This document shows, piece after piece, positions 1 to 7,250 of a stretch of DNA of 64,000 nucleotides. The number at the start of each line of letters is the position of its first letter. The stretch's first letter is position 1. Under the pieces are notes generated by a model that saw only the letters and a program-made list of their open reading frames with translations, did no database searches and was not told the DNA's origin. Origin of the DNA: Rathayibacter sp. VKM Ac-2857 (GTDB taxonomy: Bacteria; Actinomycetota; Actinomycetes; Actinomycetales; Microbacteriaceae); the NCBI RefSeq assembly GCF_013205025.1, contig NZ_JABMLE010000004.1:608543-672542 (forward strand). The letters run 5' to 3'. A program made the translations under genes and the position numbers.

Positions 1-34
1 ACCAGCGATAGCAAGAGTGCGGTACCGTCGATCC

Positions 35-772
35 ATGACCGCCGCCCCCTCTCCTGCCGACACCCGCGGCCGCATCGTCGACGCAGCCGCCCGCCTGCTC
101 CGCGAGGACGGCCCGGCGGGGGTGACCACCCGCGGCGTCGCCGAGGCCGCCGGACTGCAGGCGCCCGCGATCTACCGCCTCTTCGGCGACAAGGACGGCC
201 TGCTCGAGGCGGTCGCCGAGCACGTGCTGACCAGCTGGGTCGCCGAGAAGGCGGCCGTCGTCGAGGAGGCGGCGGCGGGCGACGTCGACCCGGTCGATGA
301 TCTCCGGGCGGGCTGGGCAGCGCAGATCGAGTTCGGAGTCGCGAACCCCTCGCTGTTCCGGCTGCTCAGCGACCCGGCCCGCACGGCGGTCTCGCCGGCG
401 GCGCGGTCGGGCAAGAAGGTCCTCGCCTCCCGCGTCCGCCGCGTCGCCGCCGCCGGTCGGCTCCGTGTGCCCGAGGAGCGCGCCGTCGGGCTGATCCAGG
501 CCGCGGGGACCGGCGTCGTGACGACCCTGCTCTCCTCCCCCGCTGCCGAGCGGGACGCCGGTCTCGCCGACGCCGCGTTCGAGGCGGTGCTCGCCCGGAT
601 CCTCACCGGCCACCCGGAACCCGCGGAGGACGCACCACTCGCCGCCGTCGTGGCCGTCCGTGCGCTCGCGCCCCGCCTCGCCGACCTGCGACCCGCCGAG
701 CGGGAGCTGCTGCGGGACTGGCTCGACCGCGTGCTCGACGGCGGCGTCCGGGTCCGCGAGACCGACGACTGA
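35..772 (+). CDS. TetR/AcrR family transcriptional regulator
   Basis: A 245-aa TetR-type regulator. The first ~60 residues hold the helix-turn-helix: GRIVDAAARLLREDG leads into the recognition segment TRGVAEAAGLQAPAIYRLF, followed by GDKDGLLEAV, a typical TetR arrangement. The C-terminal ~180 residues are the ligand/dimer domain and give no clue to the effector. I prefer ATG 35 over the in-frame GTG at 17 because it gives the usual short N-terminus; neither has a clear ribosome binding site. Its likely target would lie to the left of the window or be itself. A hairpin sits directly over the stop codon. Family is certain, target unknown. Confidence 0.9.
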   Translation: MTAAPSPADTRGRIVDAAARLLREDGPAGVTTRGVAEAAGLQAPAIYRLFGDKDGLLEAVAEHVLTSWVAEKAAVVEEAAAGDVDPVDDLRAGWAAQIEFGVANPSLFRLLSDPARTAVSPAARSGKKVLASRVRRVAAAGRLRVPEERAVGLIQAAGTGVVTTLLSSPAAERDAGLADAAFEAVLARILTGHPEPAEDAPLAAVVAVRALAPRLADLRPAERELLRDWLDRVLDGGVRVRETDD

Positions 773-815
773 CCGGCGCTCCGGTCGGTGACAGGGTCCG
801 TGCCCGCGGCCCTGT
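771..815 (+). terminator. Candidate hairpin terminator after the TetR gene
   Basis: Two stem-loops in tandem: GACCGG-CGCT-CCGGTC at 771-786, overlapping the stop codon, and ACAGGG...CCCTGT at 791-815. There is no T tract, as usual in high-GC actinobacteria, so termination is inferred from position and stem strength only. Confidence 0.45.
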
Positions 816-914
816 GCTCGCTTGCGCCGTCGAGCGGGGAGCCCGTGCGGGGGAACGGAGCGATATCCGCCGACGCCAGCAGGTGAGCCTGCAGACCCGG
901 CGACTCTGCGGTGG

Positions 915-954
915 GCGGGTCTCGATACGCCCCTGCGGGGCTACTCGACCAGCA
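915..954 (+). repeat. Single module of the intergenic palindromic repeat family
   Basis: One 40-bp module running GCGGGTCTCGATACG, then the small hairpin CCCCTGCGGGG, then CTACTCGACCAGCA. The same module forms the right half of the 125-bp elements found elsewhere in the window. The rest of the 773-1028 gap holds only the hairpins above and no gene. Confidence 0.85.
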
Positions 955-1028
955 AGAGGGGGCGATCAGTCAGAGACGGGCACCGTGGGCACTTGCCCCG
1001 CCGCGCGCAGGTCGGCAGTGTTGCCCGC

Positions 1029-1421
1029 ATGAGCCTCTACCTCTCCTGCCCGGTCGCGAGCGTCGACCGCGCCACCGCCTTCTACACGGCCCTCGGCTGG
1101 ACGCGGAACGAGGCGATGTCCAATGAGAACGTCGCCTGCTTCGAGATCGCGCCCGAGCAGTACGTGATGCTCAGCAGCCGCGAGATGTACGCCAGCGTCG
1201 GCGGCACCGAGGAGCTGATCGGCGGCCCGGACACCCCCTCCAAGACGACGGTCTCCTTCGACCTCGGCAGCCGCGAGGCCGTCGACGAGCTGACCGAGCG
1301 CGCCGGAGCCGCGGGCGGCCGCATCGGCGACACCGACGAGTACCCGTTCATGTACCAGCGCCAGTTCGACGACCCCGACGGCTACCACTACTCCCCCTTC
1401 TGGATGAACCCCGACGCCTGA
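1029..1421 (+). CDS. VOC superfamily (glyoxalase/dioxygenase-fold) protein
   Basis: A 130-aa single-domain VOC protein. It starts MSLYLSCPVASVDRATAFY with the characteristic 'name-of-secondary-substrate' helix (ATAFYTALGW) and ends QRQFDDPDGYHYSPFWMNP, the paired beta-alpha-beta-beta-beta pattern with the C-terminal DPDG(Y/H) signature. The length matches the glyoxalase-like group that lacks a known substrate. A longer open frame upstream from 822 is just the repeat-bearing intergenic DNA; ATG 1029 begins the recognisable fold. Whether it binds a metal cannot be told: the usual His/Glu positions are not conserved clearly. It stands alone between an intergenic repeat and a long inverted repeat. 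Confidence 0.85.
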   Translation: MSLYLSCPVASVDRATAFYTALGWTRNEAMSNENVACFEIAPEQYVMLSSREMYASVGGTEELIGGPDTPSKTTVSFDLGSREAVDELTERAGAAGGRIGDTDEYPFMYQRQFDDPDGYHYSPFWMNPDA

Positions 1422-1460
1422 AGCCCTGACGCCTGACGCCCCGACGCCGGCGGCCCGCGA

Positions 1461-1522
1461 GGAGTCCTCGAACCGTCGAGACGTCCACCTTCTCCGAGAC
1501 GCCTCGACCGTTCGGGGACTCC
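1461..1522. other. Long inverted repeat upstream of the 1552 gene
   Basis: Left arm 1461-1480 (GGAGTCCTCGAACCGTCGAG) and right arm 1503-1522 match as inverted repeats at 18 of 20 positions, around a 22-base loop. It lies 40 bases after the VOC stop and ends about 18 bases before a TAGTGG sequence at about 1541 that may be the -10 of the next gene. It could be a terminator for the VOC gene or an operator or cruciform over the next promoter. Confidence 0.6.
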
Positions 1523-1551
1523 TGTGCGACACCCGCGGGCATAGTGGGTGC

Positions 1552-2616
1552 ATGACAGCTGCAGCCGACGCCCTCCTCAGCGGACCCCGGGGCCGCCGCC
1601 TCTGCCTCGAGTACGCGACGGCGGCAGATCCCGGGCTGCGGACGGCGGTGCTCCTCCTCGCGCAGGCGACCGGCGGCCGCGGCGCAACGGTCCTGTTCTC
1701 CTCCTCCGCGGGCGGAGAAGACGCCCGGGATCGGCCTCCCGCCGCTCCCGAGGACGTCGCCGCGATGATCGCGGCACTGCCGGACGCCTCCGCACCCGAC
1801 GACGCCGTTCGCGCCGCGTTCCGCAGGAGCGTCGACGCCGCGTACTCCTGGCAGGAGCCCGACGGCGAGGACGTCCTCGCCGCGCTGCCCGACATCCGGT
1901 CGGCACTGGTCCCGGTGGCGGAGCGCGTCCTGCTCTCCCCGGCCGCGGCGACGTGGACGAGCCCGGCCACCCCGACTCAGTGGGCCGTCGACTGGCGCGC
2001 CGACACCGCCCGCCCGCTCGCCACCGGTGCCGCCGCACTCCTCGACGAGTGGACCGCCGCCCGCCGCGCCGACGAGGAGCAGTCCGCCCGCGACAGACCC
2101 GCCGACCCGCGCGCGAGCTTCTCGGGCTCCTGGTGGTCCCTCCCTCTCCGGCTGCTGCGCACGCAGTCCCGGATCGAGGACCTGCTCGACCTGGTCGAGG
2201 ACTCCGGCGGTCTCGACGCCGCGACCGTAATCCCGGTCACCCGCCCGGTCACCGGCGAGGGCCAGACCCTCGAGATCGGCTCGGCCGAGGACTGGGCCGA
2301 CCTCTGCCGCGCCCACCCCGCCGAGGTCACCGCCTCCCGCCGGCACGACTGGTACCGGGTGACCGGATGGGAGGGCCGCTGGCTCCTCCCGGACTGGCAG
2401 CGCGTCGCCGCCGAGTGGGACGCCGTGCACCTCACGACGCTCGGCTACCTCTCGAGCGCGACGCGGCTGATCCCCGTCGACGACGAGTACGCCTCGGTGA
2501 TCGCCGGCTGGGCTCCCGACAGCACCCTGTGGCTGACCGACAGTGCCCGCGAGTCGGACGCCCCGCGGCAGCAGTGGCGCCGGGCGGACGGGTGCCGCTG
2601 GGAGCGGACCGGCTGA
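1552..2616 (+). CDS. Hypothetical protein, 354 aa
   Basis: I do not recognise a family. The product is 354 aa, acidic, with no signal peptide or membrane segment, so probably cytosolic. The N-terminal third is Ala-rich and helical; the C-terminal half is Trp-rich (FSGSWWSLPLRLL, HDWYRVTGWEGRWLLPDWQ, WTLD-like patches), ending in QQWRRADGCRWERTG. Codon usage (strong G/C at third positions) agrees with neighbours, supporting a real gene. ATG 1552 is the first start after the inverted repeat and is preceded by CATAGTGGGTGC, resembling the -10 plus short gap seen at leaderless genes here. The downstream gene is convergent, 22 bases away. Confidence 0.75.
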   Translation: MTAAADALLSGPRGRRLCLEYATAADPGLRTAVLLLAQATGGRGATVLFSSSAGGEDARDRPPAAPEDVAAMIAALPDASAPDDAVRAAFRRSVDAAYSWQEPDGEDVLAALPDIRSALVPVAERVLLSPAAATWTSPATPTQWAVDWRADTARPLATGAAALLDEWTAARRADEEQSARDRPADPRASFSGSWWSLPLRLLRTQSRIEDLLDLVEDSGGLDAATVIPVTRPVTGEGQTLEIGSAEDWADLCRAHPAEVTASRRHDWYRVTGWEGRWLLPDWQRVAAEWDAVHLTTLGYLSSATRLIPVDDEYASVIAGWAPDSTLWLTDSARESDAPRQQWRRADGCRWERTG

Positions 2617-2638
2617 GACCGGATCCTCAGGACGCGCC

Positions 2639-3310
2639 TCAGTCCGTCTGGACCCGCACGGTGTCGCCGTCGAGGGTGAACCGGAGCCCGGTGCCCTCGC
2701 CGAACTCGGCGACGAGCTGCTCCGGCATGCCGTTCCGCACGGTCGTCTGGGCGACGGCGGGGAAGGACCCGGCGCTGCAGCCGTTGACGACGAGGCCCCC
2801 GTCGTCGGACTCGGTCGGGACGCCGACGAGACACTGATCGGGGCTCGTCGGCGGGCCGCCGCCGGAGCTGCGGAGGAAGGTCAGCCCGTGGAAGTCCTCG
2901 GTCGCGACGACGTCCGCGAAGCCGCTCCCGGTCCACCGGTCGGACGCGGACAGCGGCAGGACGGCCACGACGGGATCGGCGGGGCCGGTGACCCCCGCCG
3001 TCAGCGCGGACGCGACGACCGCCGTCGCGACGAGGGACAGCGCCCAGAGGACGGTGACCCGCCTGCGGAACCGGCCGGCGACCGGGGGTGGCGGCGTCTC
3101 GGGCGACGGAGGTTCGGCGGACGACGTCTCGGGCGTCTCTGTCGGCTCGTGGTGCGGGTCGCGAGGTTCCGGGCGCGCCGTCCCCGGCACCGCCCGCCCC
3201 TCCAGCAGCCGCAGACGCGCCCGCTCCGGAGCCGCCAGGGCCGGTCCCGTCCCGCGCCCGTACGCCCGCCTCCGCAGCTCCGCGAGCTCGCCCCGCTCCG
3301 ACTCGTCCAT
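2639..3310 (-). CDS. Hypothetical protein with one membrane segment
   Basis: A 223-aa protein. The cytosolic N-terminal part (about 1-85) is charged and Pro-rich (SERGELAELRRRAYGRG, then a PETPSPETPPPP-type stretch); a single membrane helix follows (VTVLWALSLVATAVVASALTA), and the C-terminal ~110 residues would be outside. That outer domain has a pair of cysteines (SPDQCLVGVP and VVNGCSAGSF) which may form a disulfide. This layout resembles membrane-anchored actinobacterial proteins of unknown role. An upstream extension to 3442 is open, but ATG 3310 has AGGA about 10 bases before it and gives the better N-terminus. Divergent from the lipoprotein gene at 3430. Confidence 0.7.
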   Translation of the reverse strand: MDESERGELAELRRRAYGRGTGPALAAPERARLRLLEGRAVPGTARPEPRDPHHEPTETPETSSAEPPSPETPPPPVAGRFRRRVTVLWALSLVATAVVASALTAGVTGPADPVVAVLPLSASDRWTGSGFADVVATEDFHGLTFLRSSGGGPPTSPDQCLVGVPTESDDGGLVVNGCSAGSFPAVAQTTVRNGMPEQLVAEFGEGTGLRFTLDGDTVRVQTD

Positions 3311-3429
3311 CTGCTGCATCCTGGCAGCGCGGTCTCCCGGACGGAACACTCCGCCGCGGCCCGAGGCCGACCCCTGCTCCAGGACAGCGCGGTGGTCTCC
3401 ACCGGGGACGCTGTGCTCTACTGACCGGC

Positions 3430-3870
3430 ATGAGGCGGACACGACCGGGAGACCTCGCGCGGGCCGTGCTCGCGGTCGCTGTCGTCGTCGGCCTCAGTGG
3501 ATGCTCGGGTGGTGGGCCGGACTCGGCCGCGTCCTGCGCCGCACCGATGATCGAGCTCCAGGAGTCGTCCCTCCATCCCGGTGGCGTCGTCGGGCTCAGC
3601 GCCGACTTCGTCTGGGAGACGTGCGAGGACACCGGAGGGACGAGCCGCGCCGCGTCCGACGTGACCGTCAGCGTGACTCCCTCCGCCACCGGTGAGGAGA
3701 TCGTGCTCGCCCGGCCGACGCCCGAGGGCGAGCGATCCACGGTCAGCGGCTCGTTCGATCTGCCCGCGGACCTGCCCCTCGGCGACGCCGTCCTCGCCGT
3801 GCGCTCGCACAGCGGCGACGCGTTCGAGGCGGAGCTGCCGATCGCGATCACCGCTCGTCCGTCGAGCTGA
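3430..3870 (+). CDS. Small secreted lipoprotein of unknown function
   Basis: A 146-aa product with a clear lipoprotein signal: RR-containing n-region, hydrophobic core LARAVLAVAVVVGLSGC, with the lipobox LSGC placing the lipidated Cys at about residue 24. The mature part is ~120 aa, likely all beta (VTVSVTPSATGEEIVLAR, VSGSFDLPADLPLGDAVLAV), and has two further cysteines that could pair. I do not recognise the domain. ATG 3430 is chosen because it starts exactly at the signal peptide; a longer reading frame upstream is antisense to the divergent gene. CTCTACTGACCGGC just before the start could be a -10 with almost no leader. Confidence 0.8.
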   Translation: MRRTRPGDLARAVLAVAVVVGLSGCSGGGPDSAASCAAPMIELQESSLHPGGVVGLSADFVWETCEDTGGTSRAASDVTVSVTPSATGEEIVLARPTPEGERSTVSGSFDLPADLPLGDAVLAVRSHSGDAFEAELPIAITARPSS

Positions 3871-3984
3871 CGCGAGGGAGGGCTGCCGGGCGATTGCGGG
3901 AGAGGGCGCGGGATCACCTCTCGCGCATGTCCCTGGGGCATCGCTGTCTGCCGGATCGAGAGGATCGCCGCCCACGGAAGGGGG

Positions 3985-4015
3985 CTGTCGGATATCGTGA
4001 ATCGACGACCGACAG
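3985..4015 (+). promoter_or_regulatory. Promoter with flanking inverted repeat before the 53-aa gene
   Basis: A perfect 7-bp inverted repeat, CTGTCGG (3985-3991) and CCGACAG (4009-4015), brackets a good -10 hexamer TATCGT (3993-3998). The start codon at 4033 follows 35 bases later with its own ribosome binding site. The symmetry suggests a repressor site, or a hairpin in the leader. Confidence 0.45.
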
Positions 4016-4032
4016 TCGAGTGAGGGGACTCC

Positions 4033-4194
4033 ATGAGGCGGATGAAGGCACTTCTCTCGAGGATGTTCCGCCGCGAGCCGCTCGTGCTCCCCGAGGATCC
4101 TTTCGGTGAGCCCGGCGGTCCGGTCGCGATGACGCAGACCCCGGACTCCGTCGCCTTCAGTCAGCTCCCCGTGAACACGATGCGGACCGGCTGA
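4033..4194 (+). CDS. Small hypothetical protein, 53 aa
   Basis: A 53-aa frame starting MRRMKALLSRMFRREP and ending FSQLPVNTMRTG. ATG 4033 is preceded by GAGGGGACTCC, a good ribosome binding site, and by a TATCGT -10 hexamer flanked by an inverted repeat, which is the main reason to believe it. The N-terminal half is basic and could form an amphipathic helix; the rest looks disordered. It lies 20 bases before the SRPBCC gene, so the two probably share an mRNA. No family recognised. Confidence 0.5.
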   Translation: MRRMKALLSRMFRREPLVLPEDPFGEPGGPVAMTQTPDSVAFSQLPVNTMRTG

Positions 4195-4214
4195 CCTGCG
4201 CCGCCGTCGGTCCC

Positions 4215-4685
4215 GTGGCCGTGTCGTTCGAGGTCGTCACCCGCTCGAGCCTGCCCGTCGCCGAGCTGTTCGACCGTGCGCGGAGCATCGACCTGCACAC
4301 CGAGTCGCAGGCGGCGTCGGAGGAGCGCGCCGTCGGCGGGGTGGTCAGCGGCACCATCGGCTTCGGCGAGCAGGTGACCTGGCGCGCCCGCCACTTCGGC
4401 GTCCCCCTCCGGCTGACCAGCAGGATCACCGCCTTCGACGCGCCGCACTCGTTCACGGACGAGCAGATCCGGGGCCCGTTCCGCTCCTTCCATCACGAGC
4501 ACCGCTTCGAGCCCGACGGCAGCGGCTCGGTGATGATCGACCGGATCTCCTTCCGCGCACCACTCGGCCTCCTCGGCCGGATCGTCGAGCGGCTCGTCCT
4601 CGCGCGGTACCTCCGTCGGCTGATCGAGGAGCGCGGCGCGTTCCTCGCCGGTCCGGGAGCGTCGGTCGACGATCGCCGGAGCTGA
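4215..4685 (+). CDS. SRPBCC (START/cyclase-dehydrase-like) ligand-binding protein
   Basis: A 156-aa single-domain protein of the SRPBCC fold: FEVVTRSSLPVAELFDRARS is the first strand and helix, followed by alternating strands (VTWRARHFGVPLRLTSRI, FRSFHHEHRFEP) and a long C-terminal helix (LVLARYLRRLIEERGAFL). Such proteins bind hydrophobic ligands or act as cyclases/dehydrases, but substrate cannot be inferred. The GTG start at 4215 fits the fold exactly; no strong ribosome binding site is visible, so translation may be coupled to the 53-aa frame 20 bases upstream. Followed by about 600 bases of repeats with no gene. Confidence 0.85.
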   Translation: MAVSFEVVTRSSLPVAELFDRARSIDLHTESQAASEERAVGGVVSGTIGFGEQVTWRARHFGVPLRLTSRITAFDAPHSFTDEQIRGPFRSFHHEHRFEPDGSGSVMIDRISFRAPLGLLGRIVERLVLARYLRRLIEERGAFLAGPGASVDDRRS

Positions 4686-4729
4686 CCCGGAAGTCGTCGC
4701 CGAGTCTGCAGACCGCCCTGCTGACGAAG

Positions 4730-4768
4730 GCGGGTCTCGATACGCCCCTGCGTGGCTCTCGACCAGCA
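4730..4768 (+). repeat. Diverged repeat module
   Basis: Right-hand module of the palindromic family, with the small hairpin altered (CCCCTGCGTGGC). It retains the preceding CTGCAGAC-containing linker from about 4704 but lacks the left half, so it looks like a decayed 125-bp element. Confidence 0.75.
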
Positions 4769-4805
4769 TGCCCCCCCCCTGCCGAACGCCCGGCCGGCGC
4801 GCTCA

Positions 4806-4929
4806 TGCTGATCGAGTAGCCCTCGCAGAGGGCGTATCGAGATCCACCGGCGTCCGAAGACAAGGCTGCAGACCCGCACTACTGACGAAGGCGGGTCTCG
4901 ATTCGCCCCTGCGTGGCTCCACGACCAGC
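4806..4929 (+). repeat. Full-length composite palindromic element (124 bp)
   Basis: Left module 4806-4848 (TGCTGATCGAGTAG, hairpin CCCTCGCAGAGGG, CGTATCGAGATCCACC), a linker with CTGCAGAC, and right module 4891-4929. It is the diverged sister of the element at 4966-5090 immediately downstream. Confidence 0.85.
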
Positions 4930-4965
4930 GCCCCCCCTGCCGATCGCCCGCCCGCTCGCCGCTCA

Positions 4966-5090
4966 TGCTGATCGAGTAGCCCTCGCAGAGGGCGTATCGA
5001 GATCCACCGGCGTCCGGCGGAGGCGCTGCAGACTCGGCCTGCTGACGGACCTCGGTCTCGATGCGCCCCAGAGCGGCTGCTCGACCAGCA
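4966..5090 (+). repeat. Full-length composite palindromic element (125 bp)
   Basis: Same architecture as 4806-4929: left module 4966-5008, linker with CTGCAGAC, right module ending CTGCTCGACCAGCA. The remaining gap to the HNH gene (5091-5262) holds no gene and no further repeat I can see. Confidence 0.85.
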
Positions 5091-5262
5091 GGAGGAAGCG
5101 GATCAGCACGGGGCCGTCGCCGTCCTCAGCGATCAGGTCCGTGCACTCCTCGAAGTGCGAGTGGCAGGAATCAGGTCGTGCGGGGCCCTCTGTTCCCGCT
5201 GCGTCTCCTCCCCAGGACGAGTTCCGGCGTGCTCTCCACGGATCCTCCTCCTGGCCGTGTGG

Positions 5263-5294
5263 GTGTCGGTGGGCCCTGCTTCAATACCCGTATG
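5263..5294 (+). promoter_or_regulatory. Conserved 32-bp element over the start of the DUF222/HNH gene
   Basis: GTGTCGGTGG, two variable bases, CCTG, then TTCAATACnCGT and the ATG. It is shared at identical spacing by the other two DUF222/HNH genes (23599-23630 and 63793-63824), while sequence further upstream differs. It is probably a promoter with almost no leader, or an operator. Confidence 0.8.
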
Positions 5295-6638
5295 AACGAT
5301 TTCGAGACGGCCGACCCCGAGGCGGTGCGCGCAGAAGTGCGCGAGCGCGGCGACCGCGCAGACGCGCTGGCGCGCTCGGCGGCGCCGGCGCTGCTGGCCC
5401 CCGCGGAGGAGCTGTATCTCGGCCGCCGGAAGGCGCTGTCGTGTCCGGAGGCGTTCGCGCGGGGCGGGTCGCGGAGTGAGACGCGGGACCTGGTCGAGCG
5501 GTCCATCCGGGCCGAGTTCGCGGTCGCGATGAGGGTGTCGGAGAGGGTGGCGTCGCGGGAGCTGGAGAGCGCGCAGCTGCTGGTCGAGGAGCTGCCGCGG
5601 ACGCGGGCGGCGCTGTCCGGGGCGAGGATCCGGTGGGAGGCGGGATTGGTGATCTGCCGGGTCGCCGCGTCCCTGCCACTGGCCTCGCGGGCCGCCTTCG
5701 ATGAGCGTGCCGCGGAGCTGGCCGAGGGGCTGACGCCGACCCAGCTGGGCCGCGCGCTCGGCCGGTTGCGGGAGCAGCTGCACGAGCAGCCGATAGCCGA
5801 GCGGCACGCCCGCGCGCGCGAGGACCGTGCGGTCTGGGTGACGCCGGACGTCGACGGGATGGCGACGCTGTGCGTCTTGGGGGCGGCGACCGCGGTTATG
5901 GGCGCCTACGACCGCGCCGATCGGATGGCGCGGTCCTTGCGCGACGGCGGCGACGAGCGGACCCTCGCGCAGCTGCGCGCGGATGTGGTGACCGATCTCC
6001 TCTGCGACGGCGACGTGGTCGGCACGTTCCCGAACGACGTCGACCGCGCCGACCCGACCTTCGTGCCCGGCGTCCGCGCCGAGGTGCGCGTGACCATGAC
6101 GGCGCGCACGGCGCTCGGCCTCGACGACGCTCCCGCGGACCTCGACGACTACGGCCCGATCCCCGCCGATGCCGCCCGGAGCCTCGCATTCGCGTCCATC
6201 ACCCGGATCATCACCGAGCCGGACACCGGCGCTGTCGTCTCGGTCGGTCGCACTCATCGCCTTCCACCGGCCCGGATGCGCCTGCACCTGCAGTTGCGCG
6301 ACCAGACCTGCCGCCACCCCGGCTGCACCCGGCCGGCCGTGACCGCCGAGGCCGACCACACGGTCGAGTGGCGCAACGGCGGAGAGACGTCCCTCGAGAA
6401 CCTCGCCTCGCTCTGCGCCAGCCACCACCACCTGCGCCACGGCGACCGCTGGCGCTACGCCCTCCGCGACGGCGTCACCGTCTGGACCACCCCACCGGCC
6501 GGACGATCACCACCCACCCGCCCGGCCTCGCGCACACCCTCCCACCACCGGGCCCGCGCTTCGACACCACCCCGCCACCGTTCTGACACCGGGTCTCCTG
6601 AGAAGGATCACCTGCACGTAGGGGGAAAGCCTTGCTGA
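5292..6638 (+). CDS. DUF222/HNH endonuclease family protein, C-terminally frameshifted
   Basis: A '13E12 repeat family' protein: N-terminal DUF222 helical domain (about 1-300) and a C-terminal HNH nuclease domain (about 320-390) with CRHPGC, EADHTVEW, NLASLC and SHHHLRHG supplying the zinc-Cys and catalytic His positions. As read it is 448 aa. Compared with the paralogue at 23628, the frame is lost in a C run at 6490-6493: one extra C would restore the ending TGRTITTHPPG...PPPGPRFDTTPPPF with a stop at 6584-6586. Instead the frame runs on and stops at a TGA inside the following repeat (6636-6638). All recognised domains precede the shift, so the protein may still work. Its role in vivo is unknown. 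Confidence 0.85.
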   Translation: MNDFETADPEAVRAEVRERGDRADALARSAAPALLAPAEELYLGRRKALSCPEAFARGGSRSETRDLVERSIRAEFAVAMRVSERVASRELESAQLLVEELPRTRAALSGARIRWEAGLVICRVAASLPLASRAAFDERAAELAEGLTPTQLGRALGRLREQLHEQPIAERHARAREDRAVWVTPDVDGMATLCVLGAATAVMGAYDRADRMARSLRDGGDERTLAQLRADVVTDLLCDGDVVGTFPNDVDRADPTFVPGVRAEVRVTMTARTALGLDDAPADLDDYGPIPADAARSLAFASITRIITEPDTGAVVSVGRTHRLPPARMRLHLQLRDQTCRHPGCTRPAVTAEADHTVEWRNGGETSLENLASLCASHHHLRHGDRWRYALRDGVTVWTTPPAGRSPPTRPASRTPSHHRARASTPPRHRSDTGSPEKDHLHVGGKPC

Positions 6639-6757
6639 TCGAGTAGCCCGCGCAGCGGGCGTATCGAGATCCACCAGCGTCAGAAGTCGAGTCTGCAGAC
6701 TCGCCCTGCTGATGACGGCGGGTCTCGATACGCCCCTGCGGGGCTACTCGACCAGCA
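6633..6757 (+). repeat. Full-length composite palindromic element (125 bp)
   Basis: Left module with hairpin CCCGCGCAGCGGG, linker with GTCTGCAGAC, right module with hairpin CCCCTGCGGGG. The ends TGCTGATCGAGTAG and CTACTCGACCAGCA are inverted copies differing at one base. Its left end supplies the stop codon of the frameshifted HNH gene. A decayed fragment lies just beyond at about 6790-6842; otherwise the gap to the PadR gene is empty. Confidence 0.9.
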
Positions 6758-6877
6758 TGTTGCGGCGCCGCCGCGTCCTTTCCCTCATCACCGAGACGCG
6801 AAGCGGCTTCGCCGCTCGATACCGCCGCGCGCTGCTCGACCAGAGGGAACTCCCCACCCATAGTCCCGTCGTTGGAG

Positions 6878-6883
6878 TATGGT
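6878..6883 (+). promoter_or_regulatory. -10 hexamer TATGGT of the PadR gene
   Basis: TATGGT lies 7 bases before ATG 6891, the spacing expected for a leaderless transcript; this favours ATG 6891 over the ATG inside the hexamer. Confidence 0.5.
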
Positions 6884-6890
6884 GCCTGGC

Positions 6891-7223
6891 ATGGCCGACG
6901 AGATGCGGGAGACGACGTTCTGGATCCTGACCGCGCTCGCGCTCGGCCGCCGTCACGGCTACGCGTTGCTGCAGGAGATCGAGGAGCAGTCGGAGGGCCG
7001 CGTCCGCCTGCGGGTCACCACCCTGTACGCGGCGCTCGAGCGACTGGGGTCGGAGCAGCTCATCTCGCCCGACGGCGACGAGCGGATCAACGGACGCGTG
7101 CGGCGCTATTTCCGGCTGACGGACACCGGCCGGTCCGCCCTGGGCGCGGAGGTCGCCCGGATGGAGGCGAGCGCGGCCAGAGCGCGGATCAACCTCGGGC
7201 TCGCACCGGCCACCGCGCTCTGA
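6891..7223 (+). CDS. PadR family transcriptional regulator
   Basis: A 110-aa PadR-type winged helix. TFWILTALALGRRHGYALLQEIEE is the classic first helices, followed by VTTLYAALERLGSEQLISPDG (recognition helix and wing) and RRYFRLTDTGRSAL, the strand and helix after the wing. The short length is the PadR-s2-like minimal form. The gene is immediately followed (27 bases) by a membrane protein gene, a common pairing in actinobacteria in which the membrane protein is the regulated target; the ligand is unknown. Start at ATG 6891 because a TATGGT -10 lies 7 bases upstream. Confidence 0.92.
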   Translation: MADEMRETTFWILTALALGRRHGYALLQEIEEQSEGRVRLRVTTLYAALERLGSEQLISPDGDERINGRVRRYFRLTDTGRSALGAEVARMEASAARARINLGLAPATAL

Positions 7224-7250
7224 CCCGATCACTCACCGAAGGAGAACGGC

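Noticed and set aside
822..1028. Upstream extension of the VOC protein frame
   Set aside because: The extra 69 codons consist of intergenic hairpin and repeat-module DNA and add nothing to the fold.
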